In this document: positions 1 through 8,530 of the stretch, piece after piece
Layout of the letters: every line of letters begins with the position of its first letter
Numbering within the stretch: position 1 is the stretch's first letter
NCBI RefSeq assembly: GCF_025465255.1
Contig: NZ_JAODNI010000061.1
Location: forward strand, 1-64,000
Direction of reading: 5' to 3'
Source: Pseudonocardia sp.
GTDB taxonomy: Bacteria; Actinomycetota; Actinomycetes; Mycobacteriales; Pseudonocardiaceae
DNA: 64,000 nucleotides
The notes under the pieces: model-generated
The model's database searches: none
What the model was told of the DNA's origin: nothing
The model's input: the letters and a program-made list of their open reading frames with translations, nothing else
Program-made: the position numbers and the translations under genes

Positions 1-1
1 C

Positions 2-346
2 CCGCTGTTCCTGGCCGGGATCGGCGGCGGGATGGTGGTCACCCCCAACATCACCCTCGCCCTGGAGGCGGTGCCCGTGCGGATGGCCGGCGCGGCCGGT
101 GGAGCCCTGCAGACCGGCCAGCGGATCGGCGCCGCGCTGGGCACCGCGGCGCTGGCCAGTGTGTTCTACTCGGGGCTCACCCGCACCCATGACTACTCGA
201 CGGCCATCTCGGACGCGTTGTTCGCCGCCGCCGGGTCCATGCTGCTGGCCCTGGCGCTCGCCGTCGCCGAACTGGTCCGGCGGCGGTCGCGGCAGCCCGC
301 GCCCGTGCCCACCCCGCACCCGGAGTGCGACCTGCACCGCATCTGA
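2..346 (+). CDS. MFS transporter, C-terminal part (cut by window edge)
   Basis: The frame is open from base 2, so the start lies outside the window; 114 residues are visible. They hold the last membrane segments of a 14-TM drug:H+ antiporter type MFS protein (DHA2/EmrB-QacA group). The segment GGALQTGQRIGAALGTAAL followed by a hydrophobic helix, then LLALALAVAELV and a short Arg/Pro-rich cytoplasmic tail, is typical of the end of that group. Substrate cannot be told from this part. No gene follows on the same strand for several hundred bases. Confidence 0.8.
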   Translation, partial: PLFLAGIGGGMVVTPNITLALEAVPVRMAGAAGGALQTGQRIGAALGTAALASVFYSGLTRTHDYSTAISDALFAAAGSMLLALALAVAELVRRRSRQPAPVPTPHPECDLHRI

Positions 347-541
347 CGGGACGGTCTTGCTCCGGGCATCGCCCGTGGCTCAGGAATTTGGCCGGTTGGC
401 CTGTGGCCACGGGGCATCGGCGGTTGCTGCGGACGGGTGCCCGTGCGGATGTGGCGGCCGACGGCGAGGATCCCGCCGACGGCCAGCGAGTTGGTGATCC
501 GCCGTCGAGCACCCAGCTGACCGAGGCGCGGGATCGGCTCG
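347..541. other. non-coding stretch before integrase remnant
   Basis: No convincing gene. A short hairpin, CGGGC-atc-GCCCG at 363-375, lies just after the MFS stop and could help terminate it. I looked for a tRNA or an obvious attachment-site repeat beside the integrase remnant and saw none. Confidence 0.4.
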
Positions 542-670
542 ATGCCGAGCGGCGCCCGACGGGTGCGGGTCTACGCCGGAATCGACCCCGTCGCCCGCCG
601 CCGGCACAACCTCGTGGAGATCGTCCCGGCCGGCCCGGACATCGAACGCCGGGCGCGAGACCCGAGACCG
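542..670 (+). pseudogene. tyrosine-integrase N-terminal remnant
   Basis: From the ATG at 542 the frame reads MPSGARRVRVYAGIDP, then a segment with RRRHNLVEIVPAGPD. This matches the N-terminal arm-type DNA-binding domain of actinobacterial integrative-element tyrosine recombinases, which commonly begin MPSGSLRVRVYAGxDPxTGRRH and continue VPAGP. Homology stops after about 40 residues and the rest of the frame is low-quality sequence; the core-binding and catalytic (R-H-R-Y) domains are missing. I read it as a leftover of an excised or decayed integrative element. The downstream 110 bp to the hydrolase stop hold nothing recognisable. Confidence 0.55.
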
Positions 671-779
671 TCTGCTCAGCGACGTTCAGGCGCAAGAAGT
701 TGGCGGAGTCACTTCAGTCACGCGCGGGCGGGGACCGGACGGACATCATGTCCGCCCGGTCCGCGAGGGGTGGAACCGT

Positions 780-1832
780 TCAGACCTTCGTAGCGAGCAG
801 CTCGCCCAGGTGCTGGTCGATCTGCGGCATGTAGCCAGGTGCGACGCCGAACAGCCCCAGGTGACCGAGGATGTCGTCGACGACGCGCAACTCGCTGTTC
901 TTGATGTGCTTCTGCTCGGCCTCGTGGTCGCGGACCGGGAAGAACATGTCCTCGTTGATCGGTATCACGAAGGTCCTGGCCGTGATCCGGCCGAGCGCCG
1001 CCGCGAGATCGCCGTTCGTGTGGCGGGCGACATCGCCGTGCTGCCACTTCCAGGCCATGGTCAACAGGTCGTTGGGGTCCCTGACGGTGAAGTAGGGCTC
1101 GAGGAAGCCTTCCATGAAGGCCTCCTTGGACTCGAACTCCAGCGCACGCCAGACCTCCTGCTTCCAGAACTCGGTGGAGAAGCCCATCACCGCCCAGATC
1201 CCGGCATGGCGCGTCAGCCCGTCGACGACGTCGACGTTCGACTTGTACTCGCCCTCGGCGAAGCCCGGGTCGGACGTGATCGCCTCCATCAGCGCCTTCC
1301 CGAACAGGTAGTCGTGCGGCGTGTTCTGCGCGGTGCCGGCGATCGGGGCCGCGCGCAGGACCTTGCCCGGGAACCGGACCGCCCACTCGTAGGTCTGCTG
1401 GGCCCCCATCGACCCGCCGACGACCAGTTGCAGCTGCTCGATGCCGAAGTGCTCGCGCAGTAGCCGCTCCTGCGCCACGACGTCGTCGCCGATGCGGACT
1501 CTCGGGAAATGGGACATGGAGATCTCGTCGGGGGCGTTGTGCGGCGAGGTGGAGAGCCCCGACCCGATCTGGTTGATCACCACGATGAAGTACCGCTCGG
1601 GGTTCAGCGCGTGGTCCGGCCCGATGTAGACGTCGCGGAAGATCTGGTGGGTGCCCGAGTACCAGGTGGTCACCAGAATGGCGTTGTCCTTGGCCTCGTT
1701 GAGCGAGCCGAACGTCGCCACGGCGAGCTCGCAGTCCGCGATCGAACCGCCCTCCTCGAGGTCCAGCCTGCCGACGGAGATCAGGTCGTAGTCGCCATGG
1801 AACTCGTGGGAGTAGAACGGGTTGTCGATCAT
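780..1832 (-). CDS. alpha/beta hydrolase of the homoserine O-acetyltransferase (MetX) fold
   Basis: 350 aa, the usual size for MetX-fold proteins. The nucleophile elbow is GGSMGAQQ with Ser141; Asp295 (in PINEDMFFPV) and His324 (in GHLGLFG) complete the likely triad. The MetX-like hallmark NQIGSGLSTSP near residue 87 is also seen. Family members are either acyl transferases or plain esterases. Its ATG overlaps the stop of the upstream monooxygenase by 4 bp (ATGA), so the two are translationally coupled. A Baeyer-Villiger enzyme makes an ester or lactone, so hydrolysis of that product is the natural job here; this is inference. A true methionine-biosynthesis role looks unlikely because no met genes are nearby. 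Confidence 0.8.
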   Translation of the reverse strand: MIDNPFYSHEFHGDYDLISVGRLDLEEGGSIADCELAVATFGSLNEAKDNAILVTTWYSGTHQIFRDVYIGPDHALNPERYFIVVINQIGSGLSTSPHNAPDEISMSHFPRVRIGDDVVAQERLLREHFGIEQLQLVVGGSMGAQQTYEWAVRFPGKVLRAAPIAGTAQNTPHDYLFGKALMEAITSDPGFAEGEYKSNVDVVDGLTRHAGIWAVMGFSTEFWKQEVWRALEFESKEAFMEGFLEPYFTVRDPNDLLTMAWKWQHGDVARHTNGDLAAALGRITARTFVIPINEDMFFPVRDHEAEQKHIKNSELRVVDDILGHLGLFGVAPGYMPQIDQHLGELLATKV

Positions 1833-3475
1833 GCCAGTGCTCCCTGCCTGCCGGTGTCGAACACGAACCCTTCGTAGTCATTGGCGACGATCTCGTCGCA
1901 CTTGGCCCGGTAGGGGCCGACGAAGCTGAGGTGGGGCATGAACACCCGCGGCTTGCCAGGGATGTTGGCGCCCATGTACCAGGTGTCGGCGGTCTCGAAG
2001 AGTGTCGGTTTGACCAGCTCCGCGTTGTGCACCACCCAGGCGTCCTCGGCCTCCTTCGTGGGCTCGACGGTCGCGGCCCCGCGGTCGCGCACCTCGCCGA
2101 TGATCGTCGCGACGAGGTCGACGTGCTGCTCGATCGAGACCGGCATGTTCGAGAGCACCGAAGGGCTCTGCGGCCCGGTGATGGTGAACAGGTTGGGGAA
2201 CCCGGCGCTGGTCAGGCCCAGGTACGTGCGGGGACCGTCCGCCCACTTCTCCCCCAGCAACTGACCACCGCGACCCCGAATGTCGATCTTGTTCATCGGC
2301 CCCGTCATCGCATCGAAACCGGTGGCGTAGACGATCGCGTCGAACTCGAAGGTCGCGCCGTCCTCCAGCCGCAACCCCGTCGGTGTGACCGCGGCGATCG
2401 GGTTGGACTTCACGTCCACCAGGTGCACGTGCGGCTCGTTGAACGTCTCGTAGTAGCCGGAGTCGAGCGGGTTCCGCTTGACCCCGAACGGATAGCCCTT
2501 GGGGATCAGCAGCTCCGCGGTCTCCGGGTCCTTCACCTTCTCCCGGATGCGGTCGTGCAGGAAGTTGCGGACCTTGGCGTTGGCGTCGTCGTCGAAGAAC
2601 ATGTCGACGTAGCTGCCCAGCCAGATGCCGAACCCGCCCTCCTCCCAGCGGGGCATCAGCTCGCTGTAGATCTCCTCGTCCGTGGACTCCAGCGCGCCCT
2701 TCTCGAGCAGGTCGAGCTCGAAGCCGAAGTACGACTGCTGGATGCGCTCCCGGATGCCGGCGTAGTTGCCCAGGCGCGCCTGCCGGATCTCCTCGGGCAC
2801 CGGCCCGTTGTTGGCCGGGATGACGTAGTTGGCCGTGCGCTGGAAGACCGTCAGGTCGGAGGCCTCCTTCGCGATCAGCGGGATAGCCTGCACGGCGCTC
2901 GCGCCCGTACCGATGACGCCGACACCCTTGCCGGTGAAGTCCACGCCCTCGTGCGGCCAGTGCCCGGTGTGGTAGGTCTCGCCCTGGAACGAGTCGCGGC
3001 CCGGAAAGTCCGGCAGGTTCGACACGGACAGCGCCCCGACAGCTGTGATGAGGTATCGCGCACTAATCGTCTGACCCTTGTCGGTCGTGACCGTCCAGCT
3101 GTTGTCCGCCTCGTCGAAGGTGGCGCCTGTGACGCGGGTGTCGAAGGTGATGTCCTTGTTGAGGTCGAACCGGTCCGCCACGTGCTCCAGGTAGGCGCGG
3201 ATCTCGTGCTGCTCCGGGTAGCGCTCGCTCCATTCCCACTCCCGCCACAGCTGCTCGTCGAAGGTGAAGCCATAGACGTAGCTGTCGGAATCCGACCGAG
3301 CACCGGGATAGCGGTTCCAGTACCACGTCCCACCCACCCCGCTTCCCGCCTCGAAGACCCGGACCGTCAAGCCCATCCGGTCGCGCAGCTTGTGCAGCAT
3401 GTAGAGGCCGGAGAACCCGGCCCCGATCACGACCGCGTCGACGGTGCTCGTGCGGGTGTCGTCGCTGACTGTCAT
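1829..3475 (-). CDS. Baeyer-Villiger / flavin-containing monooxygenase
   Basis: 548 aa. FAD-binding GAGFSG at residues 18-23, a second Rossmann motif GTGASAVQ near 189, and between them the BVMO fingerprint FxGxxxHTxxWP, seen as FQGETYHTGHWP (163-174). These enzymes use NADPH and O2 to convert a ketone to an ester or lactone in the cytoplasm. The frame is open further upstream to 3643, but the ATG at 3475 has a GAGGGAGA ribosome site 8 nt ahead and gives the usual N-terminus just before the dinucleotide fold. It is cotranscribed with the hydrolase and divergent from an AraC activator with 223 bp between, as in known ketone-degradation clusters. Substrate (small, cyclic or steroid ketone) cannot be assigned. 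Confidence 0.9.
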   Translation of the reverse strand: MTVSDDTRTSTVDAVVIGAGFSGLYMLHKLRDRMGLTVRVFEAGSGVGGTWYWNRYPGARSDSDSYVYGFTFDEQLWREWEWSERYPEQHEIRAYLEHVADRFDLNKDITFDTRVTGATFDEADNSWTVTTDKGQTISARYLITAVGALSVSNLPDFPGRDSFQGETYHTGHWPHEGVDFTGKGVGVIGTGASAVQAIPLIAKEASDLTVFQRTANYVIPANNGPVPEEIRQARLGNYAGIRERIQQSYFGFELDLLEKGALESTDEEIYSELMPRWEEGGFGIWLGSYVDMFFDDDANAKVRNFLHDRIREKVKDPETAELLIPKGYPFGVKRNPLDSGYYETFNEPHVHLVDVKSNPIAAVTPTGLRLEDGATFEFDAIVYATGFDAMTGPMNKIDIRGRGGQLLGEKWADGPRTYLGLTSAGFPNLFTITGPQSPSVLSNMPVSIEQHVDLVATIIGEVRDRGAATVEPTKEAEDAWVVHNAELVKPTLFETADTWYMGANIPGKPRVFMPHLSFVGPYRAKCDEIVANDYEGFVFDTGRQGALA

Positions 3476-3698
3476 CGGACGTGTCTCCCTCAGAGGTGCG
3501 GGATGGGTGATGCGCACAATCCCGGCACCGTTGCCTCCGAAGCTTGAACGCGCGGCTCGTCGGCGTTGAAGAACCTTGCTCGATGGAAGGATCAGCCGCA
3601 GCGGTAGAAGAACCTTGCGCAAAACAGCTGTGATCGGGACCACACGACATACTCTGACAAGCGGAACAGGTGGCGTCGGCGCGGACGCGGAGGTTCAC

Positions 3699-4586
3699 AT
3701 GGCGGAGGAGTTCATCGCCCCCGACCAGCTCCCGCAGTGGGTACCGGGACAGCTCACCGTGCAGAGCCCTGCGGCGGGGTGGGACGGGGTGTCCGTGCGC
3801 GGATACCGCTACGCGGGATCCGACGTCGAGGTGCCGCCGCTGCGGGACTACATGGTCGTCGCCTACCGACGGGGCGAGACCTCGATGCGGCGCCGCATCG
3901 ACGGCGAATGGATCAACGAGACACTCGGGCCGGGCGACGTCTCACTGCTGACCCGCGCCGCTGAATCGCACTGGGTGTGGCCGGAGGACATCGAGGTCGT
4001 CCACGTCTACCTCACCCAGGACGAGCTCGCGGCCACCTGCCGGCAGATGTACGAACGCGACGTCCAGGAGGTCGAGCTCCACGACACCGTCAAGGCCAAC
4101 GACCCCGCCATCCACCAGACCGCCATGCAGATCGCCTGTGAGGCCGCGCAGGGCGCCGCAGGCAGCAGGCTCATGGTTGACTCGCTGTCCTGCCAGCTCG
4201 CCGTTCACATCCTGCGCCGCCACGCCCACGTGCTCTTCCGCGAGCGCGGCGGGGCCGACGGCCTGACGTTCCAGCAGGACCGCGCCGTGCGCGACTACAT
4301 CCACCAGCACCTCGACGAGAAGATCTCCCTCGACGACCTGGCGACCGAGATCGGCCTGAGCCGCTTCCACTTCGCCCGCAGCTTCCGCGCGACGACGGGA
4401 ACGCCACCCCATGAGTTCGTCCTCCGGGAACGGGTCGACAGGGCACGGATGATGCTCGAACGCTCCAACCGGCCGCTCCTCGACGTCGCCTGCGCCTGCG
4501 GCTTCGCGGATCAGAGCCACATGACCCGCGAGTTCAAGAAGCGGGTCGGAGTGACGCCGGGCAGGTACCGGTCTCAGAACCGGTAG
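3699..4586 (+). CDS. AraC-family transcriptional regulator
   Basis: 295 aa. The N-terminal ~150 residues form a cupin-like sensing region of the AraC_binding_2 kind; the C-terminal ~100 residues carry two helix-turn-helix units (LDDLATEIGLSRFHFARSF, then LLDVACACGFADQSHMTREF followed by the closing GVTPGRYR). The start at 3699 is chosen because GGAGG ends 5 nt before it. It is divergent from the BVMO/hydrolase operon across 3476-3698, so it most likely activates that operon in response to the ketone or a product. No clear inverted repeat was picked out in the intergenic region. Confidence 0.88.
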   Translation: MAEEFIAPDQLPQWVPGQLTVQSPAAGWDGVSVRGYRYAGSDVEVPPLRDYMVVAYRRGETSMRRRIDGEWINETLGPGDVSLLTRAAESHWVWPEDIEVVHVYLTQDELAATCRQMYERDVQEVELHDTVKANDPAIHQTAMQIACEAAQGAAGSRLMVDSLSCQLAVHILRRHAHVLFRERGGADGLTFQQDRAVRDYIHQHLDEKISLDDLATEIGLSRFHFARSFRATTGTPPHEFVLRERVDRARMMLERSNRPLLDVACACGFADQSHMTREFKKRVGVTPGRYRSQNR

Positions 4587-4741
4587 CCCGCACGCGGCGC
4601 GATCCGGTCGTCAGTTCGCCCGACCGACGAGCGTTGCGCTGGCAGGCAGGTTCCAGACGGTCTTGAGAAGTGGTTGAACCGATGGCTGCCTTTCGCTCAA
4701 GGGCGGAAATGTCAGCCGCAGCCGGCTCGTGCTCGCGCTCG

Positions 4742-5422
4742 TCAAGCACTCACGTTGTCGGCTGTCTGGTGATCCGTCGCTCCGCCGAGCGCTGCTCCTG
4801 CCGCGCGACGGATGTGTTGTCCCCAGAGGTCGGCGGCCCCCGCCGCGTCCCGGGCGGTGATCCGGTCGAGGACGCGTTCGATCTCGGTGACGCTCGCATC
4901 CGGCCGGCCCGCGCTGGAGAGCGACCGGGCGCGGAGCCGGTAGAGGCGGCTCTGGAGTAGCGCGGCCTGGTCGCGGAGTATGTCGTTGCCGGAGCCGGCG
5001 TAGAGCGCGTCGTAGAAGTCCTTCTTGACCTCGAGCATCGCTGGGACTTCGCCGGAGCGGTGGGCTCTTCGTACGGCCTCCACCGCCGTACGCAGTCGGT
5101 CGATGTCGGCGTCGCTGCCACGTTCGACGAACAGGCGTACGGCCATGCACTCGAGCGCCTCGCGCACTTCGTAGACCTGTCGGGCCTCGTCGTCGGTCAG
5201 GACGGTGACGGTCGGTCCCTTATGGGGGGCGATGGTGATGAAGCCTTCGACCTCGAGCTGCCGGTAGGCCTCGCGGAGCGTGTTCCGCCCGACATCGAGC
5301 TCGGCGCAGAGTTCCCGTTCGATGAGCCGCTGGCCGGGCTTGAGGCCACCGTTGATGATCTCTGCCCGGATCGCGTCCGCGACCTGCTCGCGGACCGGAG
5401 CGTATACGCGGGTGATCTTCAT
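4742..5422 (-). CDS. GntR-family regulator, FCD (FadR-like) subfamily
   Basis: 226 aa. N-terminal winged helix (residues 1-75: VREQVADAIRAEI, LIERELCAELDVGRNTLREAY) followed by an all-helical FCD ligand domain (from about residue 90, YEVREALECMAVRL). FCD domains usually bind small organic acids with a metal. The ATG at 5422 follows GAGGGAGCC; an upstream in-frame ATG exists but has no such site. It is divergent from the aldehyde dehydrogenase operon, with a strong palindrome in the 147-bp gap, so it probably represses both itself and that operon. Confidence 0.88.
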   Translation of the reverse strand: MKITRVYAPVREQVADAIRAEIINGGLKPGQRLIERELCAELDVGRNTLREAYRQLEVEGFITIAPHKGPTVTVLTDDEARQVYEVREALECMAVRLFVERGSDADIDRLRTAVEAVRRAHRSGEVPAMLEVKKDFYDALYAGSGNDILRDQAALLQSRLYRLRARSLSSAGRPDASVTEIERVLDRITARDAAGAADLWGQHIRRAAGAALGGATDHQTADNVSA

Positions 5423-5497
5423 CTTGGCTCCCTCGTCCTGTCTCGGGGTCGAGCCTAACACCGTCGCCCTACGACCCCACGGCCCTATGGCCCAACT

Positions 5498-5526
5498 GCC
5501 CCATTGCCCGATTGTGGGGCAATCGG
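5498..5526. promoter_or_regulatory. nested inverted repeats, likely GntR operator
   Basis: CCGATTG-TGGGG-CAATCGG at 5508-5526 is a perfect 7-bp inverted repeat. Overlapping it, GCCCCA (5498-5503) pairs with TGGGGC (5515-5520), and ATTGCCC (5503-5509) with GGGCAAT (5517-5523). It lies 43 bp before the dehydrogenase start and 75 bp before the GntR start, in the only gap between the two divergent genes. The size and symmetry suit a dimeric FCD-GntR protein. The overlapping alternative pairings could also let it switch between structures in RNA, but position favours an operator. Confidence 0.6.
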
Positions 5527-5569
5527 CTAACGTTCCTCTCGGTCACCGATTCCGAAGAAAGGCTCTGGC

Positions 5570-7099
5570 ATGTCTCACGCCGCCGACACCGCGGTCGCCC
5601 ATCCGCCGCAGGTCCCGCCCACGCGCTACGGCTTGTTCATCGACAACGCCTTCGTGGAGCCGTCGGGTCCCGGGTACGTCGACGTCGACGACCCGGCGAC
5701 CGGTGAGGTCTGGGCCCAGGTCCCGGACGCGTCGGTCGACGATGTGGACCGCGCAGTGCGCAGCGCGCGTCGGGCGTTCGAGGAGGGCCCCTGGCCGACC
5801 TGGCGGGCCGCGGACCGTGCCGCGTTCCTGGTGCGGTTCGGCCAGGCCATCGGGGAGCACGCCGAGGAGCTCGCAGCGCTGCAGGTGCGGGAGAACGGGA
5901 AGCTCTACCGCGAGATGTACGGGCAGGCCAAGCTGCTGCCCGAATACTTCACCTACTACGCGGGGCTGGCGCAGATGCCCGCGGGGCACACCAACCCGCT
6001 GCACCTGACCGACATCATCAACTACACGGTCCGTGAGCCGCTGGGCGTCGTCGCCGCGATCACGCCGTGGAACTCGCCGCTGCTGCTGCTGATCTGGAAG
6101 CTCGGCCCGGCGCTCGCAGCCGGGTGCACGGTCGTCGCGAAGCCGTCGGAGATCACGCCGGTCTCGACGCTGCGGCTGGCCGAGATCGCCGCCGAGTGCG
6201 GCCTGCCCCCGGGCGTGTTCAACGTCGTGACCGGGCTCGGCCAGCCCTCAGGCACGGCCCTGACCGGACACCCGGAGGTCGACAAGATCGCTTTCACGGG
6301 GTCGACCGCGACGGGGCAGGCGATCGCCTCGCAGGCGGGCAAGTCGCTGAAGAGCCTGTCGCTGGAACTGGGCGGGAAGTCCCCGAACATCGTCTTCGCC
6401 GACGCCGATGTGGACACCGCCATCAACGGCGTGATCGCGGGGATCTTCGGCGCCAGCGGCCAGACCTGCATGGCCGGGTCGCGGATCCTGGTGCAGGACG
6501 AGATCTACGACCGGGTCGTCGACGAGCTCGCCCGGCGCGCCGAGGCGATCGTGGTCGGCAACCCGCAGGACGACGCCACCCAGATGGGCACGATCGCCAA
6601 CCAGGCCCAGCTGGAGAAGGTCCTGCACTACATCGACGTGGCGAAGGCCGAGGGCGCCCGTCTCGTCGCCGGGGGAGTGCCGGCGACCGTCGCGGACCTG
6701 CCGAACGGGCTGTTCGTGCGGCCCACCGTGTTCGCCGACGTCACCAACGACATGACGATCGCCCGCGAGGAGGTCTTCGGCCCCATCGCCTCCGTCCTGC
6801 GGTTCACCGACGAGGCCGACGCGATCAAGATCGCGAACGACAGCGAGTTCGGCCTCGCCGCGGGGGTGTGGACGGGGAACGTGCAGCGCGCGCACCGGGT
6901 CGCCGGGAAGCTCCGCGCGGGCACGGTCTGGATCAACAACTACCGCAAGACCGGCTACGCCACCCCGTTCGGCGGCTACAAGCAGAGCGGTGTCGGCCGG
7001 GAGAACGGCCCCGACGCGCTCCACGCCTACACCGAGGAGAAGAGCGTCTGGGTCGACACCGGTCAGGGTGTCAAGGACCCCTTCAACCCGCGTGCCTGA
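5570..7099 (+). CDS. NAD(P)-dependent aldehyde dehydrogenase
   Basis: 509 aa, full family length. PWNSP with Asn168, general base Glu266 in LELGGKSP, catalytic Cys300 in GQTCMAGSR, and the C-terminal FGGYKQSGVGRE are all intact. It oxidises an aldehyde to the acid in the cytoplasm; closest in look to the 2-hydroxymuconic/betaine-aldehyde type group. An AAAGG ribosome site precedes the ATG. It leads an operon with a flavin dehydrogenase 13 bp downstream and an acid transporter, under the divergent GntR. The substrate is not determinable from sequence. Confidence 0.9.
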   Translation: MSHAADTAVAHPPQVPPTRYGLFIDNAFVEPSGPGYVDVDDPATGEVWAQVPDASVDDVDRAVRSARRAFEEGPWPTWRAADRAAFLVRFGQAIGEHAEELAALQVRENGKLYREMYGQAKLLPEYFTYYAGLAQMPAGHTNPLHLTDIINYTVREPLGVVAAITPWNSPLLLLIWKLGPALAAGCTVVAKPSEITPVSTLRLAEIAAECGLPPGVFNVVTGLGQPSGTALTGHPEVDKIAFTGSTATGQAIASQAGKSLKSLSLELGGKSPNIVFADADVDTAINGVIAGIFGASGQTCMAGSRILVQDEIYDRVVDELARRAEAIVVGNPQDDATQMGTIANQAQLEKVLHYIDVAKAEGARLVAGGVPATVADLPNGLFVRPTVFADVTNDMTIAREEVFGPIASVLRFTDEADAIKIANDSEFGLAAGVWTGNVQRAHRVAGKLRAGTVWINNYRKTGYATPFGGYKQSGVGRENGPDALHAYTEEKSVWVDTGQGVKDPFNPRA

Positions 7100-7112
7100 G
7101 GAGCGAGGAACC

Positions 7113-8513
7113 ATGAGCGAGAACCCCTACGACGTCGTGGTGGTCGGCTCCGGGATCGCGGGCCTGTCGGCCGCGGTCGCTGCGGCCGAAGAAGGCGCGC
7201 GCGTCCTGGTCGTGGACCGGGCCGCCGAGTCCGAGGCCGGGGGCAACACCCGATGGACCGCGGCGTACTTTCGGCTCGACGACGTCTACGAGCCGGACCC
7301 GACGTTCGTCGACGATCTGGTCGGCTTCTCCGACGGCCGCACTCCCCGCTGGTATGTCGACGAGCTGCTCGAGCGGTTGCCCGAGACGATGGAGTGGATC
7401 CAGGGGCACGGTGCCCGCTTCCGCCGGTTCCCCACGTACTTCATCAACAGCGCCCGACCTCGGCTGCAGCCCCACGGCGGCGGCGAGGCCCTGCTGGCCG
7501 CGTTGCGCCCGGCCGCTCAGAAACTGGGTGTCGAGTTCCGCTACTCCACCACCGCCGAGAGCCTCGTCATCGAGGGGCAGCAGATCACCGGGCTGCGGGT
7601 CACCGGGCCCGAGGGGCCGGTGACCATTACGGCGGGTTCGGTGGTGATCGCCTCCGGCGGGTTCGAGGGCGACCCGGAGTTCCTCACCGAGGCGCTCGGT
7701 CGGGACGCGTCCACCCTGCTGCCGATCGCGCCGAGCGTGCACGGCAACCGCGGCGAGGGAATCCGCATGGCGCTCGACGCCGGCGCCGCCCGAGCCGGGC
7801 AGTGGGACTCCTTCCACGCCGAGCCCGTCGACCCCCGCAGCGCCGACGCCGAAGCACTGGTGATGGTCTTTCCCTACGGGATCCTCGTTGACCGGCACGC
7901 CGAGCGGTTCGTCGACGAGGGCCGCGGCACGGTCGACGAGACCTACGAAGCGACTGCCCGGGCCGTCTGGGCCCGCGACGGGGGAACGGCCTGGTTCATC
8001 ACCGACACCCAACTCGACCGCGTCACCGACCGCGAACGAGGGCTGCTCACCGGCGTCAAACCGGTGGTCGCCGACACCCTCGCCGAACTCGCCGACGCCA
8101 CCGGTCTTCCGGTCGATGCCCTCACCTCCACCGTCACCGCCTTCAACGCGGCCACGGGGGAGGGCGAGTTCGACTGGCGCCGGCCCGACGGGCTGGCCAC
8201 CACCGGGCTGGAACCGCGCAAGAGCAACTGGGCCGTGCCGCTGGCCGCACCGCCGTTCCGGGCCTGGCCCGTCTCCTGCGCGATCGTGTTCACCTTCGGT
8301 GGCCTGGCCACCGACGAGCGCGCCCGCGTCGTCCGTGACGACGGCTCCACGATCGCCGGGCTCTACGCCGCAGGCGAATGCACCGGGCTCTACCACGGCA
8401 AGTACCCCGGCGGAACCTCCGTGCTCCGCGGAATGATCTTCGGTCGCACCGCGGGCATCGACGCCGCCCGCGCCGGCGCCGCGTCCACCGCGGCCCCGGC
8501 CGCCACCACCTGA
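7113..8513 (+). CDS. FAD-dependent dehydrogenase of the fumarate reductase / tricarballylate dehydrogenase group
   Basis: 466 aa. FAD site GSGIAGLSAAVAAAEEG at residues 12-28, the GGNTRWTAAYFR element, a second flavin segment ending ASGGFEGD, and the closing AAGECTGLYHGKYPGG with GTSVLRGMIFGR. This fold catalyses alpha-beta dehydrogenation or reduction of carboxylates and 3-ketosteroids. The pairing with a cytoplasmic-membrane organic-acid symporter and the GGNTRWT motif is like TcuA of tricarballylate use, but a steroid or other acid substrate is equally possible. ATG at 7113 follows GAGCGAGGAA; 13 bp separate it from the dehydrogenase stop. Confidence 0.8.
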   Translation: MSENPYDVVVVGSGIAGLSAAVAAAEEGARVLVVDRAAESEAGGNTRWTAAYFRLDDVYEPDPTFVDDLVGFSDGRTPRWYVDELLERLPETMEWIQGHGARFRRFPTYFINSARPRLQPHGGGEALLAALRPAAQKLGVEFRYSTTAESLVIEGQQITGLRVTGPEGPVTITAGSVVIASGGFEGDPEFLTEALGRDASTLLPIAPSVHGNRGEGIRMALDAGAARAGQWDSFHAEPVDPRSADAEALVMVFPYGILVDRHAERFVDEGRGTVDETYEATARAVWARDGGTAWFITDTQLDRVTDRERGLLTGVKPVVADTLAELADATGLPVDALTSTVTAFNAATGEGEFDWRRPDGLATTGLEPRKSNWAVPLAAPPFRAWPVSCAIVFTFGGLATDERARVVRDDGSTIAGLYAAGECTGLYHGKYPGGTSVLRGMIFGRTAGIDAARAGAASTAAPAATT

Positions 8514-8530
8514 CCTCATCTGGAGGGCCA

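Noticed and set aside
5498..5526. Terminator of GntR or upstream genes
   Set aside because: It lies between two divergent starts, not after a stop, and stems are short; operator is the better reading.
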